A stretch of DNA of 45,765 nt. It comes from RYN-428 sp035695715. GTDB lineage: Bacteria > Planctomycetota > Phycisphaerae > Tepidisphaerales > Tepidisphaeraceae. This document shows positions 24,203 through 32,820 of the stretch, in pieces. Both the position numbers and the translations under genes were made by a program. The notes under the pieces were generated by a model. It was not told where the DNA came from. It made no database searches and was given only the letters and a program-made list of their open reading frames with translations. Location of the stretch: positions 1 through 45,765 of the forward strand of contig DASRRM010000321.1 in NCBI GenBank assembly GCA_035695715.1, given 5' to 3'. How positions within the stretch are numbered: position 1 is the stretch's first letter; every line of letters starts with the position of its first letter.

Positions 24203-24550
24203 GACCCATCCATTCCAAAAACGGGAGAAATTCACGCGGCGGGTGTAGCTCGGATGACGGTCGCCTCAACGCACTGCCAATGTGAAATCCGCACACCCTT
24301 CCCAGCCCCCGCGACTTTTTTTTCAAAAAGTTCGATTTCATCTCATTCCGCGCCGGCCAACCGGTTAATCGATAAAAAGCTGAAAAGCAGGCTGATTTAG
24401 CGATTACCCGCCTTTGTGCGCGGGCCGGTTTGCCGTCTGATAACTTTCCCGGCCGGCAACTCCTAAAGATTTTCTCCAATCCCACCCCCACGCGCTCCGA
24501 TAACCAGCCAGGGACGTGAATTGTGATTTGACAAAACCTGGGAGGTTTTT

Positions 24551-24934
24551 GTGACGCTTCTCATGCCAGAGTCTGATGTGCTTGTCGATGATGATGCGAT
24601 GTCTTTCGAGCGCCGCCGCGGATTGCGCATCCGCCAGCAGCGGCCCGTCAAGGTGTTTGAGACCGCCACCGCACGCTACTTCGGCGGACGCACCGAAGAC
24701 ATCAGCTCGACGGGCCTGCGCATCGAGTTGCCCGCCTTCGCACCGATTCGCGAAGGGGAAACCCTCAATATTCACGTTGGCCTCAGCAGCCATGGCGAAT
24801 CGCTGGCCAACCGCCGGCAAATGCTTCCGGCGCGGGTGGTGTGGGTGAAGCGCGCGACGCATACCCGGGCGGCGGCGATGGAAGTCGGAGTTGAATTCAT
24901 GGCCGGCATCGCCGCCCATCTCGACGCGGCATAA
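24551..24934 (+). CDS. PilZ-domain protein (probable c-di-GMP receptor)
   Basis: The GTG start at 24551 is chosen because a perfect GGAGG lies 5 bases upstream (24541-24545). The 127-residue protein has the two PilZ binding motifs: an RxxxR-type cluster (ERRRGLRIRQQRPVKV, residues 20-35) and D-x-S-x-x-G (EDISSTGLRIELP, about 49-61). The domain continues through LPARVVWVKRATHTRAAAMEVGVEFM. It should bind cyclic di-GMP and act as a stand-alone signalling adaptor; its target is unknown. It is followed by a perfect hairpin terminator and stands alone. Confidence 0.88.
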   Translation: MTLLMPESDVLVDDDAMSFERRRGLRIRQQRPVKVFETATARYFGGRTEDISSTGLRIELPAFAPIREGETLNIHVGLSSHGESLANRRQMLPARVVWVKRATHTRAAAMEVGVEFMAGIAAHLDAA

Positions 24935-24977
24935 GCCGTCGCGGGCTCGTCCGGAAAACTTCAAACCACGCAATCAA

Positions 24978-25008
24978 AGGCCCGATCCGGCATGTCCGGA
25001 TCGGGCCT
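24978..25008 (+). terminator. Hairpin terminator after the PilZ gene
   Basis: A perfect 13-bp stem AGGCCCGATCCGG / CCGGATCGGGCCT has a 5-base loop (CATGT) and is followed by GTATTAATTAAA. The tail is only moderately T-rich, so termination is likely but not certain. Confidence 0.7.
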
Positions 25009-25034
25009 GTATTAATTAAAGGCCGACGCGGTTT

Positions 25035-25154
25035 AACCGCAAAGGCGCAAAGAACTCAAACAGGACGCAAAGGCCAGATTTTGCAGGCGAAATTGTTCCC
25101 GTTTTTTCCGCTTTTTCTTTGCGTCCATTTTGCGTTCTTTGCGCCTTTGCGGTT
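25035..25154. repeat. Palindromic repeat with perfect 21-bp ends
   Basis: The end segment with AACCGCAAAGGCGCAAAGAA (25035 on) is perfectly inverted at 25134-25154. An inner pair GGACGCAAAG / CTTTGCGTCC adds to the stem. Such 'CGCAAAGGCGCAAAG' elements look like a mobile or REP-type family. Confidence 0.65.
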
Positions 25155-25195
25155 TCAATACTTACCGCGCGGCGCAAGACGACGCCCAGCAACCC

Positions 25196-25298
25196 AGTGA
25201 ACGCCAAGAGGCCAAGGACGCCAGGAGCAGCCGCCAAGAATTCAATGATTATTTCTCTTCTTTCCGAACTTGGCGTCCTCGGCGTCTTGGCGTTCACT
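25196..25298. repeat. Second imperfect palindrome, 'CGCCAAG' type
   Basis: AGTGAACGCCAAGAGGCCAA (25196 on) is inverted at about 25279-25298 as TCGGCGTCTTGGCGTTCACT, with two mismatches. The arms continue with GGACGCCA / TGGCGTCC. It adjoins the previous palindrome, and together they fill the gap before the SpoIIE-phosphatase gene. Confidence 0.6.
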
Positions 25299-25452
25299 TT
25301 CAGCATTTTAATGGAAGTACGCGCCTGAGGTGTTCCACGACGTCAATCCCGCCTTCAAGAAACAATCCCCGCAACAAATCCCGCGCGCAACAGTTAACAT
25401 TGTTGAATGGCCTCATAAAATGCCCCGGCCAGGGGCGAAGTGCCGCGCGATC

Positions 25453-27381
25453 ATGGAAAACAGCGTTAAACATTTTGTTCGCAGGATATTGGGGATTCAT
25501 CTCCTCCTGCTGGCGCTGCTATTGGCGGTGGTAACGCTGGCCGCGAGGCATGTCTATTCCTCTGCCAAGACTCAGGCAATGAACCGCGCCCGCGCCATGC
25601 AGGGCGGCGCAGCCGACCAGACCGCGCATGGCGTCGAGCAGTTCTACAACTCCATCCTCGACGACCTGGACCTCCTTAAGCCGGATGAAGAGCAGAAATC
25701 CGACCTGCCCGATTTGCCGACCCAGCCTTCGCAGCCCCGGCCATTTGCCAACATGGGAATCGCCCGCCAGGCCATCGGCGCTATGCTGGTTCATCAATTG
25801 GGCGCACGAGCCCGGCTGTTTGTCGTCGACGAGCAGATGAACCCGCACCCGCTGGGCGAGGAAAGGTCCAATCGGATATTGAACGGCCGCCTGCAGCGCC
25901 CGATTCCCGCCGCGGTTCCAGCGCCGCCGGCGGCCTTCGAGGTGGAAATCATCAAGCGCTTTTCCCCATGGCTCGAGGACCTGAAGACGGCGGAAATCAG
26001 CCCGATGGAAGTAATCGACGACCGAAGCATCAAGCTCGTCGCCCAACCCATCATCGGCACGCCCAGGGGCGCCAAAAAACCACAACGAACCGGCTGGCTG
26101 GTGGTGGCCGTGTCGGCAAAGCCGATCGAGCTCGATTTCCTGTCTGACGTCGACCAGCACGATGAAAGCGCGGCTGTACTCGTCGATGAAACCATGACCA
26201 TCATGGCCTCTTCGGAGCATGCGCTGGTCGGCAAACGGATCGACCACGACGCCAGCGCAAACCTCCGAACGCTCATTGCCTCTGTCGCCCCAAATTACAG
26301 CTCGACGGAATCGCTGGATAAGCCGTTCACCATCGGCACGCAGACATTTGACCCGGCGTTGGTGACGGTCAGGCCGCTGAAGGTGATGGGGCACCAGTGG
26401 TTTGTTCTGCGCGCTTCGCCGCTGAAGGATGTCGACCAGGTTGTGCGCGATCTATCGCGCGAGGCGCTGCTCTGGGCGATCTTCGTTGCCATTTCGATGA
26501 CAGGCATTTTGGTTTCCACCGCCGGCCAGCTTATTTTCAGCCGGTTGAAGATGGAGCGCGTCCGGCATCAGATGTTGAAGAACGAAATGCGCCAGGCCCG
26601 CCAGATTCAGCTTGCCTGGCTGCCGCAGAAAACCAAAACCACCTGCAGCGCATCGTTATTAGATATTGCCAGCCTGAATCGGCCCGCCACGCATATCAGC
26701 GGCGATTTCTATAATTTCTTCGAGCTACCCGACGGCCGCACGGCAGTGGTGATCGGCGACGTGACCGGCCATGGAACCGCTGCCGCATTTTTGATGGCCA
26801 CTACCCAGCTATTGATTCGCAACACGCTGCCGCAATGTTGCGATCCGGGCCGATGCCTCGAAGAGGTCAATCATCAACTAACCAACCAGGTGTTCAACGG
26901 GCAGTTCGTGACGATGCAGATTCTGCTGATCGCGCCGCGAACCGGCGAAGTGTCGATCGCCACCGCCGGGCATCCAGCGCCGCTGATCACCGATGGGCAA
27001 ACGTTTCAAAACGTGAAGCTCGAGCCGCAGCTTGTGGCGGGCCTCGATCCGCGGACGAAATATCCGACCGAGCGATTCCGCCTGCGGCCCGGCGCATCGC
27101 TGCTGCTTTACACCGATGGCGTCGTGGAAGCCGAGGACCCCGCCGGCGAATGCCTGCGGCTGGAAGGCTTGCGAAAGGGATTGGCCGGCCCGGTCGCCAG
27201 TGCCGAGGCGCTTTTGCAGCGGGCGGTGTCGGCGGTGAACACCTTCCGCCGAGGCCGCGAGCTTCGCGATGACCTGACGATGGTGGCGGTGCATCTGCTT
27301 CCCGCCCCGCGCGCGGCGGTCGAACCCACGTCGGAGCAAATCGCGCCAGAGGCAGCGGTTTCGGTTGCGCCGATCGGGTAA
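25453..27381 (+). CDS. Membrane-anchored SpoIIE-type PP2C phosphatase (RsbU/RsbP-like)
   Basis: The start at 25453 (MENSVKHFVRRILGIHLLLLALLLAVV) puts the first membrane segment at residues 10-32; the frame is open upstream but that part has no plausible function. The 642-residue protein then has a long extracytoplasmic sensor (about 35-335, Cache-like, with SAAVLVDETMTIMASSEHALVGK). A second membrane segment (about 338-362, ALLWAIFVAISMTGILVST) and a short signalling helix (RQARQIQLAWLPQ) follow. The PP2C domain shows the metal-binding aspartates in ISGDFYNFFELPDGR, VVIGDVTGHGTAAAFLMATT and LLLYTDGVVEAED, plus RDDLTMVAVHL. It should dephosphorylate an anti-anti-sigma factor in response to an external signal. 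No kinase or antagonist partner lies nearby. Confidence 0.9.
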   Translation: MENSVKHFVRRILGIHLLLLALLLAVVTLAARHVYSSAKTQAMNRARAMQGGAADQTAHGVEQFYNSILDDLDLLKPDEEQKSDLPDLPTQPSQPRPFANMGIARQAIGAMLVHQLGARARLFVVDEQMNPHPLGEERSNRILNGRLQRPIPAAVPAPPAAFEVEIIKRFSPWLEDLKTAEISPMEVIDDRSIKLVAQPIIGTPRGAKKPQRTGWLVVAVSAKPIELDFLSDVDQHDESAAVLVDETMTIMASSEHALVGKRIDHDASANLRTLIASVAPNYSSTESLDKPFTIGTQTFDPALVTVRPLKVMGHQWFVLRASPLKDVDQVVRDLSREALLWAIFVAISMTGILVSTAGQLIFSRLKMERVRHQMLKNEMRQARQIQLAWLPQKTKTTCSASLLDIASLNRPATHISGDFYNFFELPDGRTAVVIGDVTGHGTAAAFLMATTQLLIRNTLPQCCDPGRCLEEVNHQLTNQVFNGQFVTMQILLIAPRTGEVSIATAGHPAPLITDGQTFQNVKLEPQLVAGLDPRTKYPTERFRLRPGASLLLYTDGVVEAEDPAGECLRLEGLRKGLAGPVASAEALLQRAVSAVNTFRRGRELRDDLTMVAVHLLPAPRAAVEPTSEQIAPEAAVSVAPIG

Positions 27382-27493
27382 ACGAATCCTTCGTCCCACA
27401 GCGCGAAAGGCAATTCTGCCGCTTGCGGCTTCGCGAATCGCCGACCTTGCCCCTCAAAAAACCCAACCCACCCCAACCCCCGCAAGATTTTTC

Positions 27494-27523
27494 TTGATTC
27501 GCAATCCCGGCGCGTCATGATAA
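27494..27523 (+). promoter_or_regulatory. Predicted leaderless promoter upstream of the acidic zinc-ribbon gene
   Basis: TTGATT (27494-27499), 18-base spacer, TGATAA (27518-27523), then 5 bases to the ATG at 27529. No Shine-Dalgarno sequence is present between them. Confidence 0.5.
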
Positions 27524-27528
27524 AGCTT

Positions 27529-28173
27529 ATGTCAAGGCAACGCCCAGACCGCGACTGCGCGTCCGAAGAGCCAATGGAACCCTGGGATGCGCACGATCCG
27601 CGCCGCCAGCACGATCAATTCGCCCCGCCGACCGAGCCTTGCGAGTGCATTTGCCATCATTGCCAGCGCACGTTCATGAGCGACCAGATCTGGTTTCAGA
27701 AAATCAACGGCGCCCGCGATGGGTTCGATGGATACTGGATGTGCCCGACGCCCAACTGCGGCGGGGCGGGATTCACTTTCGACATTTTCCCCACCGATTC
27801 CAACCACCCCGCCAACGAAGGCTGGTTTACTTTTGACGACGACGAAGAGGACGGCGAATGGATGGACGAAGATGACGATGACTGCGATTTCGTCGACTTA
27901 GCCGATGACGACAGCGATGGCGAGTATGACCCCGCCGAGCCGGGATATCAGATGCTGGACCAATGGGCCGGCGAGGATGATGACATTGAAGGCGAGGAAT
28001 GGAAATACGGCCTGGAACCAGGCCAGCGCCCCCAGCCGACCAAGCCGGACTGGCTGATCGAGGAAGAAAAGAAATACGATGAGCCGGACCGTCGGCCACG
28101 CGAGGTTGACTGGACCGACACCCAGCGACCCGAGCGCGGCGGGGCGTTCAGTGATGATGATATTCCGTTTTAA
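27529..28173 (+). CDS. Zinc-ribbon, highly acidic protein ending in an SSB-like DDDIPF tip
   Basis: The 214-residue protein starts at 27529 (MSRQRPDRDCASEEP). It has a zinc-ribbon-like region with cysteines 38, 40, 42, 45 (CECICHHC) and 72, 77 (MCPTPNCGG). A very acidic region follows (about 105-165, with DDDEEDGEWMDEDDDDCDF and DDDSDGEYD). A charged linker and the extreme C-terminus SDDDIPF complete it. The last six residues equal the tip of bacterial single-stranded DNA-binding proteins, which recruits SSB partners (RecO, RecQ, PriA, exonuclease I). No OB fold is present. It may dock on SSB-interacting proteins or mimic DNA. I do not recognise the family. No signal peptide is present. Confidence 0.65.
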   Translation: MSRQRPDRDCASEEPMEPWDAHDPRRQHDQFAPPTEPCECICHHCQRTFMSDQIWFQKINGARDGFDGYWMCPTPNCGGAGFTFDIFPTDSNHPANEGWFTFDDDEEDGEWMDEDDDDCDFVDLADDDSDGEYDPAEPGYQMLDQWAGEDDDIEGEEWKYGLEPGQRPQPTKPDWLIEEEKKYDEPDRRPREVDWTDTQRPERGGAFSDDDIPF

Positions 28174-28307
28174 CAGATGTGCCGCAAATCGCAGTGCTCG
28201 AGACGAATGAGCCGCGCACGGAGGGTACTCCCGAAGTAAGCGGAGGTCGGACGCATAGACCTTTTGGTTTCCCACAACAAAAGTACTTTCAGATTGGTGA
28301 AGCGACC

Positions 28308-28383
28308 GTCATCCTGAGGTACTCCGAAGGATCTGGCTCGCCTTCACGCATTGGCAAGATCCTTCGGAGTACCTCAGGATGAC
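28308..28383. repeat. REP-like family A, perfect 27-bp inverted pair
   Basis: The arm beginning GTCATCCTGAGGTACTCCGA (28308-28334) is perfectly inverted at 28357-28383 around a 22-base centre. It is the best-preserved copy. A variant GGGTACTCCCGAAG lies just before it at about 28224. They lie in the 266-bp gap between the convergent acidic zinc-ribbon and GH2 genes. Confidence 0.85.
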
Positions 28384-28439
28384 AGTGGCCCCACCAACGT
28401 TAAAAGTGCCATAACATAAACCTGACGAAGCACCCGTAG

Positions 28440-31400
28440 TCACCACCGGAAAAACCGGTACGGATCATCCCATTCCTCCGGCTGATCCATGTAAAATCCC
28501 TCCGCCCAGCGCTTCTCATCCTGGCCCGCTTTCACCGCCGTGTGGAATCGCGCCAACATCGGCTCCTCGCCCGCCACACCCTCGTCAGCCAATAATCGCG
28601 TCAGCAAACATGCGCTTCGGCGGAAGGTGCGGCGAAGATTCGGCTCGTCGTTCGGTTCAACCTGCCACGGCGCGATCTGGCAGAAAACAATCGACGGCCT
28701 GCCTTTGTCATCAAGCGTGAAACCGAGCGAGCCGTCGCCGATGATCGTCGCGCCGGCGCTCAGCAGCGGCAATTTTTTCGGGCCGCGGTTGTAGGCGTCG
28801 GCCGGGCCGACTCCCGCCAGCGGCGAATTCATCGCCGGTGCGTTGAAAACCGAATTGATGTGTTCTGCCTGCGTGAATTTGAATTTCCCCGGGAAGTAAG
28901 CATCCGCCAGCTTTTGGTCGAGCGCGATCGCCAGCACCCGCCCGCGGGCCGCGGTAAACTTGCCGATGGTCGCGGCGTCCGGCATGTGCGTGGCCGGCGC
29001 GCTGCCACTGAGAACCAGCACCGTGCTCGGATCGATGTCGCCGCGGTCATAGGCGGTCAGACGAAGCCCCAGCGCCTCCAGATATTTCTGTCCGGCAGCA
29101 TCGCCGGCGTAGGTGACGGCGCGTCGCGGTGAAGACTTCCAACTCGAAACATACCGCAGCAGATTCCTCACCAGCGTCTGGGCCGCCGGGTCTTCTTCGG
29201 TGCGGCCGGTGACGTCCATCTGGCAAAAGAGGATCATTCCCCGCGCTTCGTGATACTCCAGCAGGGGGCTGAATTGGAGGCTGTATCCGCCGTCGACGAT
29301 CGGGAGAAAATCACCCCGTGCCGGCTTTTCAATCAATACCGACGCCACGCTCCCGCGCGTGCCGCAGCGCCAGACCCGGCTTACGGGAATATCGCACCAT
29401 TGCACCGTCGGGCCGTGCATCGGCACCAGTTTGAAATCAAGCTTTGGCGGAACGGTAGTGGCATCGCCGCGCCAATCGCGCAGGTTTTCCGGATTGAGGC
29501 CGGCGAAAATGGGATGATCGGGAATTCGCTCGAACACATCTCTCAGGCCATATTCCTCGGCGCGAAAGCCAAGGCGTTTTTCCAGAGTTTGCTGCGATTG
29601 CTCGAAGACGACGACTTTCAACCCATCGCGCACCACCGAAATATCCGGGGCCGGGCCATCCGGCGACAAGGCGAATTTGCCGACGATGAGCATATTAAAC
29701 GCAGACAAATCGGCATCGCTCTTAATGCGGGAAGCCGAGATTCCAAGCTTATCGAGAATCGGGCCGGTGGTGCCCATGGGATCGAACAGTGCGATGCGCC
29801 CCGCGATTTTTTCCGCCGACGGCGGGGGAAGGACGTCTATCGTGAACGTGTCGCTTTGCGTTTGCCCCTGGCCGATTCCCTGCGGCGATCCGCCGATCAG
29901 GGCCGTCATTTTCAGCACGTAGCTTCCCGCGGCCAATCCTTGCGGCAACGTGATGTTCACCGGAACGCGAACTTGTTGGCCGGTTTCGATATCAGCGCTT
30001 GCCTTCCCCTCGATCGGCTTGGGAAGTTGCAGCAACCAAGTGCAATCCGCGTGCACCGTCACGCGGGAATTGTTGATGATAATCAACTGCTTCTCAATTT
30101 TTTGACCGGCGAAAAAGTTATGCCCCTTCTCGGTAAATTCGTCCGTCTTCCCGGCGATGTACGCCAGCACCGCCTGATTATTCGCCAGCACCGCCTTCCC
30201 GTCGGCCGTTGGAATCCAGTCGGCGGCGTCAAACGCCATGTCCATCTGCATCACGCGGTCGCCGATGTAATCCGGACTGAACCCCGGCCGCTGAAGCTTT
30301 TCCCAATCGACCGGCAATTCCTCGCGCTTGCGATCGACGCCACCGCGCAATGACCAGAAATGACCATACTCCCACGGCGAAATTCCGGACACGCCCCATG
30401 TGCGATACGCCCGCCAATTGTCGGCGGTATACATTGCCAAAACGGTATGTCGATCGGCAAATCGCGGCGATCCCATCTCGGTGGGATAATCCCAACGGTG
30501 CCAGGTTTCCCCCGCGGCGAATTTTTTTGCCTCCCAGCGCAGGTTGGCTTTTTCCATGTCGCTGACCGCGAATGCCTTGTCGCCGAGAAATTGCGAATTC
30601 CATTCCGCCATGCACAATTCCCACGGAACGGCGGCACTTCCGAATTCGCGCTTGCCCTTGTACCACCCGCGATACATCGCCCAATCCCACGTGAACGGCG
30701 CGCCGTATTCGCACAAAAATAGCGGCTTGACGCCCACGGTTGACCAATGGCCGAACCAGTCGTCCAGTTCCTGGATGGGGGCGAAATTCGGATAGAAATT
30801 GATCGAGTGCATCGAGCCGTTGTTTCCACCGGCGTGATGGTAAACGATCCGGCTCGGGTCGAGTTTGTTGATGATTGCTTCGACGCGCTGCGAAAGCTTG
30901 AGGTTGTTGGACGACCATTTTTCGCGCAGGTCATGGATGCCGTCGATCAGGTTGGGGTCCATGTCGCCGTCGTATCCAGTGGCGTTATGGCTGGTGGAAT
31001 AAAAGGTGACGGATGGATGATTTCCGGCAACGTGGGCATAAAACGCGGCATGGCGGGCGTAGCCGTTGGTGGTGTCGGCATCGGGGCTTTTCCAGTCGTA
31101 GTTGGAAAAGTGCGGCTGGGTGAGCGCCACCAGCACGCCCACATCGTCTGCCGCTCGCAGCAGCTCGTCGAAACTGAGGTGCGACCCCGGCTCGCAATCG
31201 TAATTGTGCGTGTAAACGAAATTGATGCCGATCTTTTTCAGGCGGAGCAGGGTTTCGCGGGCGGCGGCGTAGTTGGCCGAGCCTGCACCCACCGAGGCGT
31301 TGTCGATGGGCACCGCCGACAGAAAAATCCGCGTGCCGTTGAGGATGAAATCCTTTCCGTCGATCCAGAGTTCACGAAAGCCGAAGCGCGCATCGAAATC

Positions 31401-32375
31401 GGCGTCGAGCACTTTTCCCGCCGGGTCGAGAAGGGAGATTTGCGCGGTGTATTGATTCTGCGGCGTGTTGATGTCCCAGAGCCGATCCGGCTTCCACTTC
31501 GCCGAAAAGCTGAATCGGCCATCGACGAGATCGGCGGCCTTGAATGGGGGGCTGGTGAACTCGGCAACCTGCTTGTCCTTGTCGACGATTTGCGCGTGAA
31601 GCGTAAATGAGCCATCCGCCGGCGCGCCGGCCACCGCCGCGCTGAAGGTGATTGCCCCCTTGCGTATGGATGTAGCGATTCTCGAATCATCAATCCGCGC
31701 CGCCGCCGGCCGGCTGAGCAGATACACATCGCCGCACAGCCCCCGGCGGGGGACCGACCCCTTTACTTCGCGGGCATGGGCGGAATCGGTGTAGGAAAGC
31801 ATGACTCCCTTGAGCGGCAGGGCAACGACATGCAGGCTGAGCTGATATTTCTGCCCCGGCCTGGCCGTGGGGAGCTCCACTTCGCCGGCGGGAAAATGAA
31901 TTTCCCCAACTTTCACGCCGTCGAGATAGACCGTCGCCAGCGAATTGACATAGTCGGCCGAAAGTGCGATTTTCCGCCCCGTCCACTGCGCCGGTATTTC
32001 AATTTCGCGCTGATACCACGCCGACTGCACTTCGCTGAGCTTTTGCCCCTTCCAAGCCGGATTCGCGAAAACCGTCTGCGAATCCTTCTGCATGTAATCG
32101 TCGATGCCCGGCCAACAGCCCGGCACCTTGAAATAGCCCCAGGCGTCGGCGGGGACCCGATCGGCGCTTGCCGGCCCGGGCTGCCAGCGCCAAAGCCCGT
32201 TGATGGAAACTCGCTCGCGCGTTGGAGTCGATTCATGCCATGCTTTGCTCAATTCCCACTCGGCTTTCACGCCGGGCGGTAGTGCGACGGCCTGCTGTGC
32301 CGCAAAGGAATTGGCGCAGGCCGCCAGGAATAGAGCCAAAACGAGAAGAAGGCCTGAAGCGCGTGGGATTGGCAT
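28440..32375 (-). CDS. Giant exported GH2-like protein, probably atypical active site
   Basis: The start at 32375 (MPIPRASGLLLVLALF) is followed by a lipobox-like LAAC (17-20), so this 1311-residue protein is either a lipoprotein or cut after FAA. Its N-terminal half follows the GH2 plan: galactose-binding-like domain (about 45-250, GLWRWQPGPASADRVPADAW), Ig-like domain, then TIM barrel (from about 350, GFRELWIDGKDFILNGTRIF). The usual GH2 nucleophile region is present (FLCEYGAPFTWDW, about 555). The acid/base 'NE' of the preceding strand is replaced (HPSVTFYSTSHNATG, about 455-470). The ~650-residue C-terminal half includes Ig-like and amidotransferase/ThuA-like segments (IALFDPMGTTGPILDKLGIS). 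It probably acts on a polysaccharide; substrate unknown. Confidence 0.85.
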   Translation of the reverse strand: MPIPRASGLLLVLALFLAACANSFAAQQAVALPPGVKAEWELSKAWHESTPTRERVSINGLWRWQPGPASADRVPADAWGYFKVPGCWPGIDDYMQKDSQTVFANPAWKGQKLSEVQSAWYQREIEIPAQWTGRKIALSADYVNSLATVYLDGVKVGEIHFPAGEVELPTARPGQKYQLSLHVVALPLKGVMLSYTDSAHAREVKGSVPRRGLCGDVYLLSRPAAARIDDSRIATSIRKGAITFSAAVAGAPADGSFTLHAQIVDKDKQVAEFTSPPFKAADLVDGRFSFSAKWKPDRLWDINTPQNQYTAQISLLDPAGKVLDADFDARFGFRELWIDGKDFILNGTRIFLSAVPIDNASVGAGSANYAAARETLLRLKKIGINFVYTHNYDCEPGSHLSFDELLRAADDVGVLVALTQPHFSNYDWKSPDADTTNGYARHAAFYAHVAGNHPSVTFYSTSHNATGYDGDMDPNLIDGIHDLREKWSSNNLKLSQRVEAIINKLDPSRIVYHHAGGNNGSMHSINFYPNFAPIQELDDWFGHWSTVGVKPLFLCEYGAPFTWDWAMYRGWYKGKREFGSAAVPWELCMAEWNSQFLGDKAFAVSDMEKANLRWEAKKFAAGETWHRWDYPTEMGSPRFADRHTVLAMYTADNWRAYRTWGVSGISPWEYGHFWSLRGGVDRKREELPVDWEKLQRPGFSPDYIGDRVMQMDMAFDAADWIPTADGKAVLANNQAVLAYIAGKTDEFTEKGHNFFAGQKIEKQLIIINNSRVTVHADCTWLLQLPKPIEGKASADIETGQQVRVPVNITLPQGLAAGSYVLKMTALIGGSPQGIGQGQTQSDTFTIDVLPPPSAEKIAGRIALFDPMGTTGPILDKLGISASRIKSDADLSAFNMLIVGKFALSPDGPAPDISVVRDGLKVVVFEQSQQTLEKRLGFRAEEYGLRDVFERIPDHPIFAGLNPENLRDWRGDATTVPPKLDFKLVPMHGPTVQWCDIPVSRVWRCGTRGSVASVLIEKPARGDFLPIVDGGYSLQFSPLLEYHEARGMILFCQMDVTGRTEEDPAAQTLVRNLLRYVSSWKSSPRRAVTYAGDAAGQKYLEALGLRLTAYDRGDIDPSTVLVLSGSAPATHMPDAATIGKFTAARGRVLAIALDQKLADAYFPGKFKFTQAEHINSVFNAPAMNSPLAGVGPADAYNRGPKKLPLLSAGATIIGDGSLGFTLDDKGRPSIVFCQIAPWQVEPNDEPNLRRTFRRSACLLTRLLADEGVAGEEPMLARFHTAVKAGQDEKRWAEGFYMDQPEEWDDPYRFFRW

Positions 32376-32784
32376 GTCATACCTTGGACGGGGGAATGGA
32401 TCGTCAGTCGCCACGGATTCGGGTGGCTCGTCTAATCGAACTACCGCCGAATGGGGATGGTGTGGTGCGGTAGGTAGACACGAAAGCAATGCCCGCCACC
32501 AGCGGCAATCCGCGATGCGCTGGGCGTCTGATTGGGGATTGGAATGTCGCGGATATCCGGGAAAGCGAAATGGGCGACGAAAATCCCGTTTTCGTAAGTA
32601 ATGGCCTCAAAGTGAATTATGGCCGGAAAATCGGATTGCAGCGATGAAATTGTCCCATTCTTTCGCGAATCGGGGACATTTTGAGACATCGGGCGCGCGG
32701 GAAGCGTGTTGCCCAACACGGCGTTGGGAGATCTGTTGCAAGATGGTGCGCGCCTCCTCGACTGGCGACTGTGCCGCCCCCGCC

Positions 32785-32815
32785 TATAATCATCCGGCAA
32801 CCGCATTCAAAGGAG
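32785..32815 (+). promoter_or_regulatory. -10 box and Shine-Dalgarno deciding the TTG start of the first M16 gene
   Basis: TATAAT (32785-32790) and AAAGGAG (32809-32815) precede TTG at 32821 with a 5-base gap. No convincing -35 box is seen. The 445-bp divergent gap with the GH2 gene (32376-32820) shows nothing else I recognise. Confidence 0.6.
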
Positions 32816-32820
32816 TTTCG

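Noticed and set aside
24203..24550. A riboswitch (for example c-di-GMP type) ahead of the PilZ gene
   Set aside because: No conserved riboswitch core or expression platform could be recognised by eye.
29250..30353. A 367-codon plus-strand frame antisense to the GH2-like gene
   Set aside because: Composition shadow of the real gene on the other strand; no recognisable motifs.
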